Positions 17,152 through 27,647 of a stretch of 64,000 bases of DNA are shown one piece after another; the first letter of the stretch is position 1; each line of letters opens with the position of its first letter. The position numbers and the translations under genes are program-made. The notes under the pieces were generated by a model. It worked only from the letters and a program-made list of their open reading frames with translations. It made no database searches and had not been told where the DNA came from. The stretch comes from Ardenticatena sp. (lineage in GTDB: Bacteria > Chloroflexota > Anaerolineae > Ardenticatenales > Ardenticatenaceae): the NCBI GenBank assembly GCA_015487975.1, contig WFOS01000052.1, positions 1-64,000 on the forward strand. The letters run 5' to 3'.

Positions 17152-18878
17152 CCAACCGCGATGTGGTGCGCGTTCTGCGCGATATTGCTGCGTTGCTGCA
17201 AATCAAAGGCGAAAATCGTTATCGCATTCTGGCCTATCAGCGTGCTGCCGATGCGATCGACCATCTGGGACGCGACCTGCACACACTCTGGCAGGAAGGG
17301 TGCCTGGATGAGATCCCTGGTGTTGGAGAAGCCATCGCCGCCAAAATCGACGAGCTCTTTCGTACAGGGCACCTGAAATATCTCGAACGTCTGGAACGCG
17401 AGTACCCCCGCTCACTCATCGAACTGCTGAACGTGCCAGACTTGGGCCCCAAGCGGGTGCGCACGCTCTACAAACAGTTGGGCATCACCACTCTGGACGA
17501 ACTGGAACAAGCCGCACGCGAAGGCAAACTGCGCTCACTGGCAGGATTTGGCGCAAAGACCGAAGCGAAAATGCTCGAAGGGATCCAGCGGCTGCGACAA
17601 CGAAGCAACCGCGTGCTGTTGGGGGTGGCACTCCCCCGTGCGTTGGCGCTTGTACACGCCTTGCGCGAAGCGGTTGGCGATACACTCGTTCACATCGACG
17701 TTGGCGGCAGCCTGCGCCGCCGCAAAGCCACCATCGGCGATATGGATCTGGTGGCTGCTGCGCACGATGCCGAAGCCGTCATGCAAGCGTTCGTCGCACT
17801 TCCACAAGTGGCCGACATTCTCTGGCGTGGCAACACCAAGACGCGAGTGCGCCTGCATACCGGCGACGAAGTCGATCTGCGCGTTGTGGCTCCCGAACGA
17901 TGGGGAACTGCGCTGCAATACTTCACTGGCAGTCAGGCGCACAACGTCCGCCTGCGCGAGCTGGCGCTGGCACAGGGGCTAAGCCTGAGCGAGTATAGCT
18001 TCAAGCGAGAAGATGGCAGCGAGCAACTCTGCACGACGGAAGAAGAGGTCTATGCAACGCTGGGCTTGCCTTGGATTCCGCCAGAATTGCGCGAAGATTG
18101 GGGCGAAATCGAAGCTGCACGCCAGGGGCACCTTCCCACCCTCTTGACCCTCGACGATATCCGCGGCGATTTGCACATGCACACGACTGCCAGTGATGGC
18201 CGCCTGAGCCTGCGCGAGATGGTCGAAGGAGCACGCGCGCGCGGCTATGCGTACATCGCCATCACCGACCACTCGCAGAGCCTCGGCATGGTCAACGGGC
18301 TGACTGTGGAACGCCTGCGTGCACAACAAGAGGACATTCGCGCCCTACAAGCCGAGTACGACGATATGCTCATCTTGCATGGCGCTGAGGTCGAAATCAA
18401 AGCCGACGGCACGCTGGACTACCCCGATGAGGTGCTTGCCGAGCTCGATATCGTCATTGCTTCCCTGCATACTGCCTTGCGCCAGCCGCGCGAACAGGTG
18501 ACGCAACGCCTGCTCAAGGCTATCCGCAACCCACATGTGGACATCATCGGCCACCCAACCGGGCGGCTGCTACTCAAACGTGAAGGCGCCGACCTTGACA
18601 TGGATGTCATTTTGCGAGCCGCTGCCGAGAGCGGCACCGTTCTCGAACTCAACGCCGCCCCCGAACGATTGGACCTGGACCCGGTCTATGTGCGTCAGGC
18701 GATCGAGTACGGATGTCTGATTGCCATTGACACGGACGCCCACCATACCGACGACTTCGATAACCTGCGCTACGGGGTTTGGCAGGCACGCCGTGGCTGG
18801 GCAGAAGCCCGCCACGTGCTCAATACACGTCCGCGTGAAGCATTCGAAGCGTGGCTTGCGCAACGAAACGGACGATAA
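17130..18878 (+). CDS. polX: DNA polymerase/3'-5' exonuclease PolX
   Basis: 582 residues, the usual size for bacterial PolX. Helix-hairpin-helix motifs occur near residue 60 (LDEIPGVGEAIAAKI) and near 100 (VPDLGPKRVRTLY). The family X palm shows GGSLRRRKATIGDMDLV, with the catalytic Asp pair near 200, and the C-terminal PHP domain begins GDLHMHTTASDG at about 346. It continues with AITDHS, GAEVEI, ASLHTAL and DIIGHPTGRLL, giving a full set of PHP metal ligands. The enzyme fills short gaps and trims 3' ends in base excision repair. The start at 17130 lies inside the anti-sigma gene's 3' end; the earlier ORF start was not preferred because homology begins here. Confidence 0.94.
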   Translation: MGTTRPLTNRDVVRVLRDIAALLQIKGENRYRILAYQRAADAIDHLGRDLHTLWQEGCLDEIPGVGEAIAAKIDELFRTGHLKYLERLEREYPRSLIELLNVPDLGPKRVRTLYKQLGITTLDELEQAAREGKLRSLAGFGAKTEAKMLEGIQRLRQRSNRVLLGVALPRALALVHALREAVGDTLVHIDVGGSLRRRKATIGDMDLVAAAHDAEAVMQAFVALPQVADILWRGNTKTRVRLHTGDEVDLRVVAPERWGTALQYFTGSQAHNVRLRELALAQGLSLSEYSFKREDGSEQLCTTEEEVYATLGLPWIPPELREDWGEIEAARQGHLPTLLTLDDIRGDLHMHTTASDGRLSLREMVEGARARGYAYIAITDHSQSLGMVNGLTVERLRAQQEDIRALQAEYDDMLILHGAEVEIKADGTLDYPDEVLAELDIVIASLHTALRQPREQVTQRLLKAIRNPHVDIIGHPTGRLLLKREGADLDMDVILRAAAESGTVLELNAAPERLDLDPVYVRQAIEYGCLIAIDTDAHHTDDFDNLRYGVWQARRGWAEARHVLNTRPREAFEAWLAQRNGR

Positions 18879-18881
18879 GCC

Positions 18882-20567
18882 ATGACCACGACGACACGAT
18901 CACTCGATGGAACTGTACGAACGCAGCGAATCGCGTTCACCTGGCCGTCTATGTCCGTGCTGGCGCTCCTGTTTGCCAGTTTGCGTCTGCTCATGGCGGT
19001 CATGTACCGCCCTGGTGGCTACGTACGTCCCTTTCCGGCGATAGGCACACTGGGAGGCAGCGCATTCGACTGGCAGAGCTGGCTGCTGTACGGCGTCTCG
19101 CCACTGGAATGGCTGGTGCGTGCCATCGTGAGCAGTCTCTTTTCATCCGAAGTGGCACGCCAGTTGGCATTCACGACCTTCACCTTTCCATTCGAGATCC
19201 TCACGCTCTCACTGATCTATCTGCTGGTACGCTCCCACATTTCAGAAGTACACGCCCGCCGCAGCGCGTGGGTGTGGGCGGCATTCTGGTTTCCCGCCTG
19301 GATGTGGCTCACCAGTTTGGAAGCCGTTGGCATCGCGCTGGCGCTTGCTACCCTCTGGTTGGTACCACGTCGTCGCGAGATTGCTGTGCTGGTGGGGGGG
19401 CTCGCCATCATCTGGATGCCCTTTGCGTTGCTCGTCTTTGCGCTGGTGTGGGTTTTGCGCCATGCGTCGCACACCAGACGCTGGGCAATCATCACCATCG
19501 TTCTGGCACCGCTCATTTTCGTGCCTCCTCAGGAAGAACACCTGCTGATGCTGCTGGCAAGCATTGCCATTGGAGGAGCATCGGCGTGGCCTACCATCCT
19601 CGCCGCTCTGACCACGCTGCTTTTCGTGCTTCACACCCCCATCGTGCCTTTTCTCTTCTCGGTTGAAAACCGCGCCATCCCGATCCTGGCCGTGGGGGTT
19701 GGCATCGGCATGGGAAGTGTGCAAATCACCATGCTTGGGCGTTTGACACACCGCCACCACCTGAGAGCATGGGGTGGGCGGCTTGGTATTGCTGGCATGT
19801 TGGGCACGCTTTTGCTGGCGGCGGTGTTCGGTGTTGCAGATTGGCGCACGCTTGCACGTGCCCAATCACCATATGCCAGCCTGCTGGATACGCTTGCCGT
19901 GGCGCCCGCGGGGTATGTGCTGGTTGGGTCGCATGAGCTGTACGAATCCATCTATCCTTTCACACCATCGCGACACACGGTGCGCGTCGTAAGCGAGCGC
20001 AATGCTGACATCCTCATCGAGACCATTCGCAACCACCCCGCTCCCATCTGGATGCTGGGACATCCGCTCGAACATACAGCCTGGCGCCAGGTCTTCGAGC
20101 AACTGGCCGCCGACGCATACACCACACCCGGCGCATGGTATGACACCTTGCGCCTGGAAATGCTCACACTGGTACCGCCCGACACAACCCGAACCCCCAG
20201 CACGAATTTTGCCGATGCCGTCACGTTGCACCAAGTGGCGTGGCGGACAACCGCCTCGCCAGGTGATATCGTCGCGGTCGAACTGGTGTGGGATGTGCCC
20301 GAACACCCCATCGAGAGCACCGTCTTTGTGCACGTTCGGGAGCCAGTCGAAGATCGCAATCTGGCGCAATATGATGGGACGCCCGCCTGGACACCAGGTC
20401 GAGTGATCCAGCGAGCTGCCATTGCCATTCCGCCGGATATTCCGGCGGGGACATACGCCCTCATCACCGGGCGCTACATCCCATCCACGGGCGAGCGGGT
20501 CTTGTTGGCGGACGGTACGCACGAATACCAGATTGGCACCATCACGATACAGAGCGCAGACAAATGA
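18882..20567 (+). CDS. Multi-pass membrane protein, glycosyltransferase-39-like topology, with C-terminal beta domain
   Basis: 561 residues with about nine to ten hydrophobic helices between residues 25 and 330, followed by a soluble part (about 340-561) that ends in an Ig-like or beta-sandwich segment (VAVELVWDVPEHPIESTVFVHVREP). The arrangement recalls bacterial dolichol-phosphate-mannose-type transferases, but I did not see the expected acidic pair in the first loop with certainty, so the enzymatic assignment is tentative. It starts 3 bp after polX and is followed 12 bp later by ligA, so it sits in an otherwise DNA-metabolism operon. Function unknown. Confidence 0.6.
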   Translation: MTTTTRSLDGTVRTQRIAFTWPSMSVLALLFASLRLLMAVMYRPGGYVRPFPAIGTLGGSAFDWQSWLLYGVSPLEWLVRAIVSSLFSSEVARQLAFTTFTFPFEILTLSLIYLLVRSHISEVHARRSAWVWAAFWFPAWMWLTSLEAVGIALALATLWLVPRRREIAVLVGGLAIIWMPFALLVFALVWVLRHASHTRRWAIITIVLAPLIFVPPQEEHLLMLLASIAIGGASAWPTILAALTTLLFVLHTPIVPFLFSVENRAIPILAVGVGIGMGSVQITMLGRLTHRHHLRAWGGRLGIAGMLGTLLLAAVFGVADWRTLARAQSPYASLLDTLAVAPAGYVLVGSHELYESIYPFTPSRHTVRVVSERNADILIETIRNHPAPIWMLGHPLEHTAWRQVFEQLAADAYTTPGAWYDTLRLEMLTLVPPDTTRTPSTNFADAVTLHQVAWRTTASPGDIVAVELVWDVPEHPIESTVFVHVREPVEDRNLAQYDGTPAWTPGRVIQRAAIAIPPDIPAGTYALITGRYIPSTGERVLLADGTHEYQIGTITIQSADK

Positions 20568-22679
<2,112 letters not shown>

Positions 22680-22691
22680 GCACCAGCCCCC

Positions 22692-23978
22692 TCACCTTGG
22701 CGACCAGAATGCCACATGCCCGGTGCTGATCCACTCTGGGTCAGCACCTTCTTTTACAGGTTGCACCCAAATACCTGACCGTTGCACCCCTTCGACTTCC
22801 CCCGCAAATACGAATGCGCTTCCATCGGGTGCCCAAAACGTGGACGAACGCGCATACTGGTCGAAAAAACGCAGGTATTCACTCGCGTACACACTCCCAG
22901 GACGAAAACGCAACGGCGTTGGATAGGTGCGCTCGCCATTCCAGATATGCCAGCGAAACCAAATGCCCGACGGTGTTTGCCAAAGAGTGCGTTGCAAACC
23001 TGCTTCGGGTGCAGATGGTTCGTTGTCTCGTCCGAATTCGTAACGCAAGAAAGCCAGTGAGCGTCCGTCCGGCGACCAGAAAAACGCCAGCACGGGCGCG
23101 GCACTCACTTCGCGCAAAACACCTCTCTCGCGATTCAACAACCAAAGCGGCCCCAACGTCGGCATAGCGGAAGAAGGTGGTGTCAGAATGTAGGCCATCT
23201 GCGTATCGTCTGGCGAAAGTGCAAACGCAACGCGCCCATCGACGTCGCTGACCAGTGCAGTCGTATCATTCTCTGGCTCATGAATCACTAGGCGTACTCC
23301 CTGCGCGGATGAGACCGCATACGCCCACATACGCTGCGCCTCGCCCCAATCAGGAGCGGCAAAACGTCCTTCCGTATGCGCTAGCATGGCTTCATGCCCT
23401 TCGGTATCCAGCACAACCAGCCGACGATCGATGTGGGCCAGCAATTCGCGTCCATCGGGCGACCAATCGAAGTAAAAGGGCTGGCCGCGCGAAAGCGTGC
23501 GGCGGTTTCCCGCCCGATCGACAAGCACAAGCGAGAGGCCACTGATATCGTCGGGTAATAAAGCCGCAACGGCCTCGCTGGTTGGTTGCCATGCCAGGTA
23601 GACCGCCGGCGCAGGAAGTGGTACATCTCGACGCGCGCTCCCATCAGCACGGGCCAGGCTCAGCATCACTGCGTACTCACTCTCATTCGGATACTCACTC
23701 ACCCACGCGACCCATTCGCCATCAGGTGACCAGGCTGGTTCCTGACGGAAGATGCCATGCGGGTCGTTCTCCGTGAGTGTCAGCACGTCACCCCCATCGG
23801 GACGCATCGAGCGAATGTGACCGTCGAAATCGAGCACGAGCAGCCGCCCAGGATACGTCTCGTGCCATGCAACCCCGCCTTGCCACCACCAGATCCCAAG
23901 CGCCAAGATCGTCAGAACGATACAGCACATCCAAACCAGCACGCCTGCTCCAAGCAAGCCCACACACGTTCGACGCAT
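22692..23978 (-). CDS. Membrane-anchored TolB/WD40-like beta-propeller protein
   Basis: 428 residues. The start at 23978 (MRRTCVGLLGAGV) is supported by GAGGGGC and by the hydrophobic anchor directly after it (about 7-30, VLVWMCCIVLTILALGIWWW). The remainder repeats PD40-type blade motifs such as PAWSPDGEWVAWVSEY, FYFDWSPDGRELLAHI, FALSPDDTQMAYIL and AFFWSPDGRSLAFLRYE, giving an estimated six or seven blades. Such anchored propellers bind partners or ligands outside the cell; no catalytic residues are apparent. The longer ORF start at 24140 runs into the promoter region. The gene is divergent from the cupin gene. Confidence 0.8.
   Translation of the reverse strand: MRRTCVGLLGAGVLVWMCCIVLTILALGIWWWQGGVAWHETYPGRLLVLDFDGHIRSMRPDGGDVLTLTENDPHGIFRQEPAWSPDGEWVAWVSEYPNESEYAVMLSLARADGSARRDVPLPAPAVYLAWQPTSEAVAALLPDDISGLSLVLVDRAGNRRTLSRGQPFYFDWSPDGRELLAHIDRRLVVLDTEGHEAMLAHTEGRFAAPDWGEAQRMWAYAVSSAQGVRLVIHEPENDTTALVSDVDGRVAFALSPDDTQMAYILTPPSSAMPTLGPLWLLNRERGVLREVSAAPVLAFFWSPDGRSLAFLRYEFGRDNEPSAPEAGLQRTLWQTPSGIWFRWHIWNGERTYPTPLRFRPGSVYASEYLRFFDQYARSSTFWAPDGSAFVFAGEVEGVQRSGIWVQPVKEGADPEWISTGHVAFWSPR
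22722..22755 (+). terminator. Intrinsic terminator of ligA embedded in the convergent gene
   Basis: GGTGCTGA (22722-22729) pairs with TCAGCACC (22741-22748), followed by TTCTTTT. The stem lies in the last codons of the opposite-strand beta-propeller gene. Confidence 0.7.
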
Positions 23979-24133
23979 ATGCCCCTCGGTTTCGTCATAC
24001 GTTTTTGGGAAGGTCCCTCTCGACGGTGTTTTCGCACTTTTGTTCGACCACATTTTCCAAAGAAACCATTTATGTAAACTCATCAGTGGAGCACGTATTG
24101 TAGCACACATCGCATAGTGTGCCATGTCGTCGC

Positions 24134-24163
24134 TTCGCATCAGGCTTCGTTTCTCACTATAAT
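24134..24163 (+). promoter_or_regulatory. Candidate promoter of the cupin-M23 operon
   Basis: TATAAT at 24158-24163 is a perfect -10 box; the best -35 at 18 bp spacing is the weak TTCGCA at 24134-24139. It lies about 40 bp before the cupin start. Confidence 0.45.
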
Positions 24164-24201
24164 GCCCATAAACCCATCAAGATGTGAAGGGAGGAGCGCC
24201 T

Positions 24202-24519
24202 ATGAGCACCACCACCGTCAGCGTGACGCCATGGGACAGGCAAGAACCAGCAACCGAGGCTGCCATTCGTGCCCGCATGGCACGCGAAGGATTGTCCCCC
24301 TATCGGTGGGGCAACGCGCCGCACGATGTCTATGGCGTGCACAGTCACCCCTACCACAAAGTGATCTACGTTGTACAAGGGAGCATCACATTCCATCTTC
24401 CCGATACGGGCGAAGATGTCACGCTCTATGCCGGCGACCGGCTCGACCTGCCCGCTGGTGTCCGTCATGCGGCGACCGTCGGACCAGATGGTGTTGTCTG
24501 TTTAGAGGCACACCGATGA
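24202..24519 (+). CDS. Single-domain cupin protein
   Basis: 105 residues forming one small beta-barrel. Cupin motif 1 is HSHPYHKVIYVVQGSITFHL, with the His/His/Glu-type ligands represented by HSHPYH and a Gln in the usual Glu position. Motif 2 is YAGDRLDLPAGVRHAATVG with the final His. Metal binding is therefore plausible, but the replaced Glu makes catalytic activity doubtful. Ligand or substrate unknown. The ATG at 24202 follows GGGAGGAGC with ideal spacing. The stop overlaps the start of the M23 peptidase gene (ATGA), so the two are co-translated. Confidence 0.85.
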   Translation: MSTTTVSVTPWDRQEPATEAAIRARMAREGLSPYRWGNAPHDVYGVHSHPYHKVIYVVQGSITFHLPDTGEDVTLYAGDRLDLPAGVRHAATVGPDGVVCLEAHR

Positions 24520-25229
24520 CCCTCTTGCGGCGTTCTGTCATCTTTCTCTCAATTGGTGCGCTTCTTGGTGTAGGCGTGTGGGGCTGGCAAGCCAACATCT
24601 GGCGCAAGATACAGGTGTTGTGGCAATGGCAACGCTCCCCTGACGACTGGCACACCTTTGCGATACAAGCAGGCCAACGGTGCGGTAATGCTCCCATGCG
24701 CATTCCCACCGATGGCCTGATTGTCTTCGGATGGGGGGATAGTTTCCGCCCCGGGCATCGCCATACAGGCTTCGACATTTTCGGCCCCGGCGAGCAAGAA
24801 GGGGTGGTCCCCGTTGTTGCCGCATACGATGGGTATCTGACACGCGAACCCACATGGCGTAGCGCCGTCATTCTTCGCCATGAGAATGTGCCTGGTGCAC
24901 CAGCACCTGTCATCTGGACCTACTATGCGCATATGGCTTCCGCCGACGGAGAAACATCTTTCATCGCCCCCGAATTTCCACCTGGCACATACAACCGCTT
25001 TGTGAAAGCCGGAACCCTGCTGGGCTACCAAGGACGATGGTCAGGGAATCCACGTCAACCCACGGGGCTACATCTTCACTTCTCAGTGGTCGAAAGCACG
25101 CCTGCTGGCGGCTATGCCAACGAAACCGTGCTGGAAAACACCAACGACCCTGCGCCATTTTTGGGCGTAGAAAAACAAAGCGGCATTTGGATTTGCCCGA
25201 CCCAGCAGCGTGAAACCACACAGCCATAG
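24516..25229 (+). CDS. M23/LytM-family metallopeptidase, membrane-anchored
   Basis: 237 residues. An N-terminal signal anchor (about 7-25, VIFLSIGALLGVGVWGW) places the catalytic domain outside the cytoplasmic membrane. The zinc ligands appear as HTGFD (HxxxD, about 88) in GHRHTGFDIF, and HLHFSV (HxH, about 190). M23 enzymes cut peptide crosslinks in peptidoglycan or act as degenerate activators; here both motif halves are intact, so activity is likely. The 4-bp overlap with the cupin gene and the 9-bp gap to the next membrane protein suggest a three-gene operon. Confidence 0.85.
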   Translation: MTLLRRSVIFLSIGALLGVGVWGWQANIWRKIQVLWQWQRSPDDWHTFAIQAGQRCGNAPMRIPTDGLIVFGWGDSFRPGHRHTGFDIFGPGEQEGVVPVVAAYDGYLTREPTWRSAVILRHENVPGAPAPVIWTYYAHMASADGETSFIAPEFPPGTYNRFVKAGTLLGYQGRWSGNPRQPTGLHLHFSVVESTPAGGYANETVLENTNDPAPFLGVEKQSGIWICPTQQRETTQP

Positions 25230-25238
25230 GAGGCATCC

Positions 25239-25841
25239 ATGATTTTTGTCGAGCGCCTCATCGTTTTTCTTGTCATTGGCGCCTTTTCAATTCTCTTTCT
25301 TGTCTGGATTCTCAACCAAATGCAACAAGAAGAGGGCAACACCCAGTTGCTTTCCCCCTCTCAACTGCGTGAACGCTTGCGCCAGGCTATCAACCGTCGC
25401 CATGCAGATGACGTGCGCCACCTTCTGGAAACCACGCTTCCCACCTGGCCCCTTCGTGCAGCACTCATCGAAGCCTGCGACGAGTTGTTGGCATTGATCA
25501 ACGCCACGCACCTGGCCGCCGACGCCGGTGTTCCCACAGCATTGATCGAGCGTGCACAGAGAGAAGCCTACCGTGCCTTGGAGAGTGTCGTCGAACTGGC
25601 AGTGCGAACGCGCACCGTTGCCGCCCAGCATGTGCGGTATACCGACATTCGCGAAACTGCCGAGCAAGAGGCAGCGGAGCTCCGTGAACTGGCACACGCC
25701 GCAGCCACGGCACGTGCTGCCCTGGCACGCCTCACACTGACAGAAGGACGAAGCAATCAAGACACCCTGCGTCAGGCAGAGCAAGAACTGCGTCTGCTCG
25801 AAACCACAGCACGCGCACTGAGTGGCGATTTCGGGGAATGA
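25239..25841 (+). CDS. Small membrane-anchored helical protein of unknown function
   Basis: 200 residues. A hydrophobic N-terminal helix (LIVFLVIGAFSILFLVWIL, about 7-26) is followed by an almost entirely helical, Ala/Glu/Arg/Leu-rich body that is likely to form coiled coils. I do not recognise the family. An AGGAGGC ribosome site precedes the ATG. It is the last gene of the cupin-M23 run; a promoter and FMN riboswitch of the next unit begin about 50 bp after its stop. Confidence 0.7.
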   Translation: MIFVERLIVFLVIGAFSILFLVWILNQMQQEEGNTQLLSPSQLRERLRQAINRRHADDVRHLLETTLPTWPLRAALIEACDELLALINATHLAADAGVPTALIERAQREAYRALESVVELAVRTRTVAAQHVRYTDIRETAEQEAAELRELAHAAATARAALARLTLTEGRSNQDTLRQAEQELRLLETTARALSGDFGE

Positions 25842-25888
25842 GCGTGTTTTGTTAGAGCGAAAATACCCTTCCTCACTATTGGTCTCCT

Positions 25889-25917
25889 TTGACAAAAAAA
25901 CCATCTAGCGCTATCGT
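25889..25917 (+). promoter_or_regulatory. Predicted promoter driving the FMN riboswitch transcript
   Basis: TTGACA at 25889-25894 and TATCGT at 25912-25917 with a 17-bp spacer. It is placed about 20 bp before the riboswitch P1 stem. Confidence 0.65.
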
Positions 25918-25938
25918 GAAAGCCACAGCTGAATATCG

Positions 25939-26091
25939 CACCTTCGGGGCAGGGTGAGCCCGCACCGCGATGTGCGTGGCAATTCCCGACCGGCGGTATG
26001 TTCGGCACAGACCGACGAGCCTGCGACCCGCGCAAGCGGTGGATCCGGTGAGAGGCCGGAGCCGACGGTATAGTCCGGATGGGAGAAGGTG
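25939..26091 (+). ncRNA. FMN riboswitch (RFN element)
   Basis: The conserved RFN blocks are present in order: CTTCGGGGCAGGGTGA near the 5' side, AATTCCCGACCGGCGGTA, then GATCCGGTGAGAGGCCGGAGC, CCGACGGTATAGTCCGGATG and GGGAGAAGG at the 3' side. The P1 stem is CACCTTC (25939-25945) with GAAGGTG (26085-26091). FMN riboswitches repress riboflavin synthesis or transport genes when FMN is abundant. Two intrinsic terminators follow, which fits transcription attenuation. The downstream reading frame is only a fragment of a transporter-binding protein. Confidence 0.93.
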
Positions 26092-26173
26092 GTCAGAAAG
26101 CAGCCGCGCGGTTGCCATTGGCTTGTATCGTCAGCATAGATTGCTGGCTGTGTTGCGGTGTTGCGTTTGTATG

Positions 26174-26204
26174 CCCGAAGGCCTCGATGGACTTCGGGGT
26201 TTTT
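26174..26204 (+). terminator. Riboswitch expression-platform terminator
   Basis: CCCGAAG (26174-26180) pairs with CTTCGGG (26192-26198), followed by GTTTTT. Its position about 80 bp after the aptamer suits FMN-dependent attenuation. Confidence 0.75.
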
Positions 26205-26244
26205 GTTGCAATGGGCATGCGCGTGGCTGTTGGTTTTGTCTCCC

Positions 26245-26277
26245 TGCCCGGAGATCGATCTTCGGGCATTTGTTTTT
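26245..26277 (+). terminator. Second intrinsic terminator before the truncated gene
   Basis: TGCCCGGAGA (26245-26254) pairs with TCTTCGGGCA (26259-26268; one G-U) around a TCGA loop, followed by TTTGTTTTT. It is stronger than the first hairpin and shares the CCCGA/TCGGG core with it. Confidence 0.7.
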
Positions 26278-26293
26278 GGCGGAGCGTGTATCG

Positions 26294-26718
26294 ATGCTTG
26301 AATGGCAACAGGTGCTTACACACCAGACTCGTCACCTTCGAATGACGTAAGCGATTCCATTGACCTGGTTTCAAATGGTCTGATGACCAATGAAATTAGC
26401 GTCGAAACGCGCAGCGACCTTGTCCAAGGGATGGTGCGGGCTTCATTGCGTGGGCTGGCCGATACGCTTGCCAATCCCGATGTGGTGGAAAAATACGTAC
26501 CTGAGGCTAGTGGTGAAACCGCCAAGGTGCAACGCGCTGTACTGGACGAAGCGATCTCCTTCTGGCAATCAGATGCGCTGGGGGCCAGCCGTCCCGAAGC
26601 ATGGCAGGCCAGTGTTGCGTTTATGGCTGACGCTGGCCTGATTGAGACGACGCCGAATGTTGAGACGTTGTTTACCAATCAGTTCGTCGACGTGGCGTCG
26701 GATTCTTTATGGCGATAA
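26294..26718 (+). pseudogene. Truncated NMT1/THI5-like (RibY-type) substrate-binding protein fragment
   Basis: From about 26340 to the stop at 26718 the frame encodes a segment (DLVSNGLMTNE, LVQGMVRASLRGLADTLANPD, PEAWQASVAFMADAGLI, FTNQFV) that resembles only the C-terminal third of NMT1/THI5-like ABC substrate-binding proteins. These include RibY, the binding protein of the RibXY riboflavin importer. About 200 N-terminal residues and any signal peptide are absent. Part of the 'NPD...KYVPE' region also looks shortened. The ATG at 26302 opens this frame but gives no plausible N-terminus. A better start with a GGAG site, at 26294, reads MLEWQQVLTHQTRHLR in another frame and stops after 18 codons. 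An intrinsic terminator closes the unit. I interpret it as a deletion remnant. Confidence 0.7.
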
Positions 26719-26754
26719 CTGCTCGCGACTGGGGGGACGTGAGCAGTTGTCGTA

Positions 26755-26794
26755 CGGGGGTGCGGCTGGGGGGACGCGCCCCCGTTTTGTTTTT
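26755..26794 (+). terminator. Intrinsic terminator after the truncated RibY fragment
   Basis: CGGGGGTGCG (26755-26764) pairs with CGCGCCCCCG (26775-26784; one G-U), followed by TTTTGTTTTT. A smaller hairpin AACTGCTC/GAGCAGTT lies just upstream. It ends about 25 bp before the GTG start of the next gene. Confidence 0.88.
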
Positions 26795-26819
26795 GGAGTG
26801 ACTGCAGAGGAGGGAGAAC

Positions 26820-27647
26820 GTGTTCGAGACACTCTATCCGCGTCGCATTGTCAGTCTGGCCGCAGAAGTACCAGCGATTTTGAAAGCAGTGGGGGCATTC
26901 GAGCGACTGGTTGGTGTCAGTGCATTCGCCACCTACCCGGCTGATGTCGAAGCGTTACCGCGTGTTGGTGGGTTTTCAACGCCAAACATCCGACGCATTA
27001 TGGAGTTGCAGCCCGACCTTGTGATAACGACCAGCGACATTCATGCCGATATCACTGCCGAACTGGTACGTATGGGGGTTCAGGTGGTGAGCTTGAACCC
27101 ATCTCGGTTGGAAGATGTGTATCGCAACATGTTACTGATTGGCGGTTTGGTGGGGCGTGTGGAACGTGCAGAATGGCTCGTCGCACGCATGCAAGCCGAG
27201 CTCGCAAACCTCGCGCGTTCACTTTCCTTGCCGGTGCCGGTACGGGTCTATTTTGAAGAGTGGCCGGAACCGATGGTGTGCGGGATTGGCTGGGTGAGTG
27301 ATATCATTCATTTGCTGGGGGGCGAAGATGTTTTCCGGGAGCTCGCGCTTCGTCAAAAAGCCGCACAGCGTGTTGTTACGCCGGAGATGGTGCTTGAACG
27401 TCAACCAGATGTGATCGTTCTTTCATGGTGTGGCAAACCAGCCGATAGAGCGCTCGTCAAACGGCGCCCAGGCTGGCATGCCCTGGCCGCTCTACGCGAA
27501 GACCGTATCTTCGAGATTCCTTCCGACGTTATTTTGCAGGCAGGCCCTCAACTGGTCGAGGGCGCACGCTTGCTTGCCGATGCGCTTCGCATTGTATCCC
27601 AAACCAAGCAGAAACCGATCGAATCAATCGAAGCGGAACGATCATGA
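26820..27647 (+). CDS. BtuF/FepB-like cobalamin- or siderophore-type binding protein without signal peptide
   Basis: 275 residues from a GTG start at 26820 preceded by GAGGAGGGAGA. The fold signatures are RIVSLAAEVPAILKAVGA at the N-terminus, the VGGFSTPNIRRIMELQPDLVIT segment (about 57-78), the long connecting helix, and a second lobe with EWPEPMVCGIGWVSDIIHLLGGEDVF. These are typical of class III substrate-binding proteins for vitamin B12 or iron complexes (COG0614). No signal peptide or lipobox is present and no permease or ATPase lies nearby. The protein is therefore probably cytoplasmic, with a binding rather than transport role. Its stop overlaps the sulfotransferase start (ATGA). Confidence 0.8.
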   Translation: MFETLYPRRIVSLAAEVPAILKAVGAFERLVGVSAFATYPADVEALPRVGGFSTPNIRRIMELQPDLVITTSDIHADITAELVRMGVQVVSLNPSRLEDVYRNMLLIGGLVGRVERAEWLVARMQAELANLARSLSLPVPVRVYFEEWPEPMVCGIGWVSDIIHLLGGEDVFRELALRQKAAQRVVTPEMVLERQPDVIVLSWCGKPADRALVKRRPGWHALAALREDRIFEIPSDVILQAGPQLVEGARLLADALRIVSQTKQKPIESIEAERS

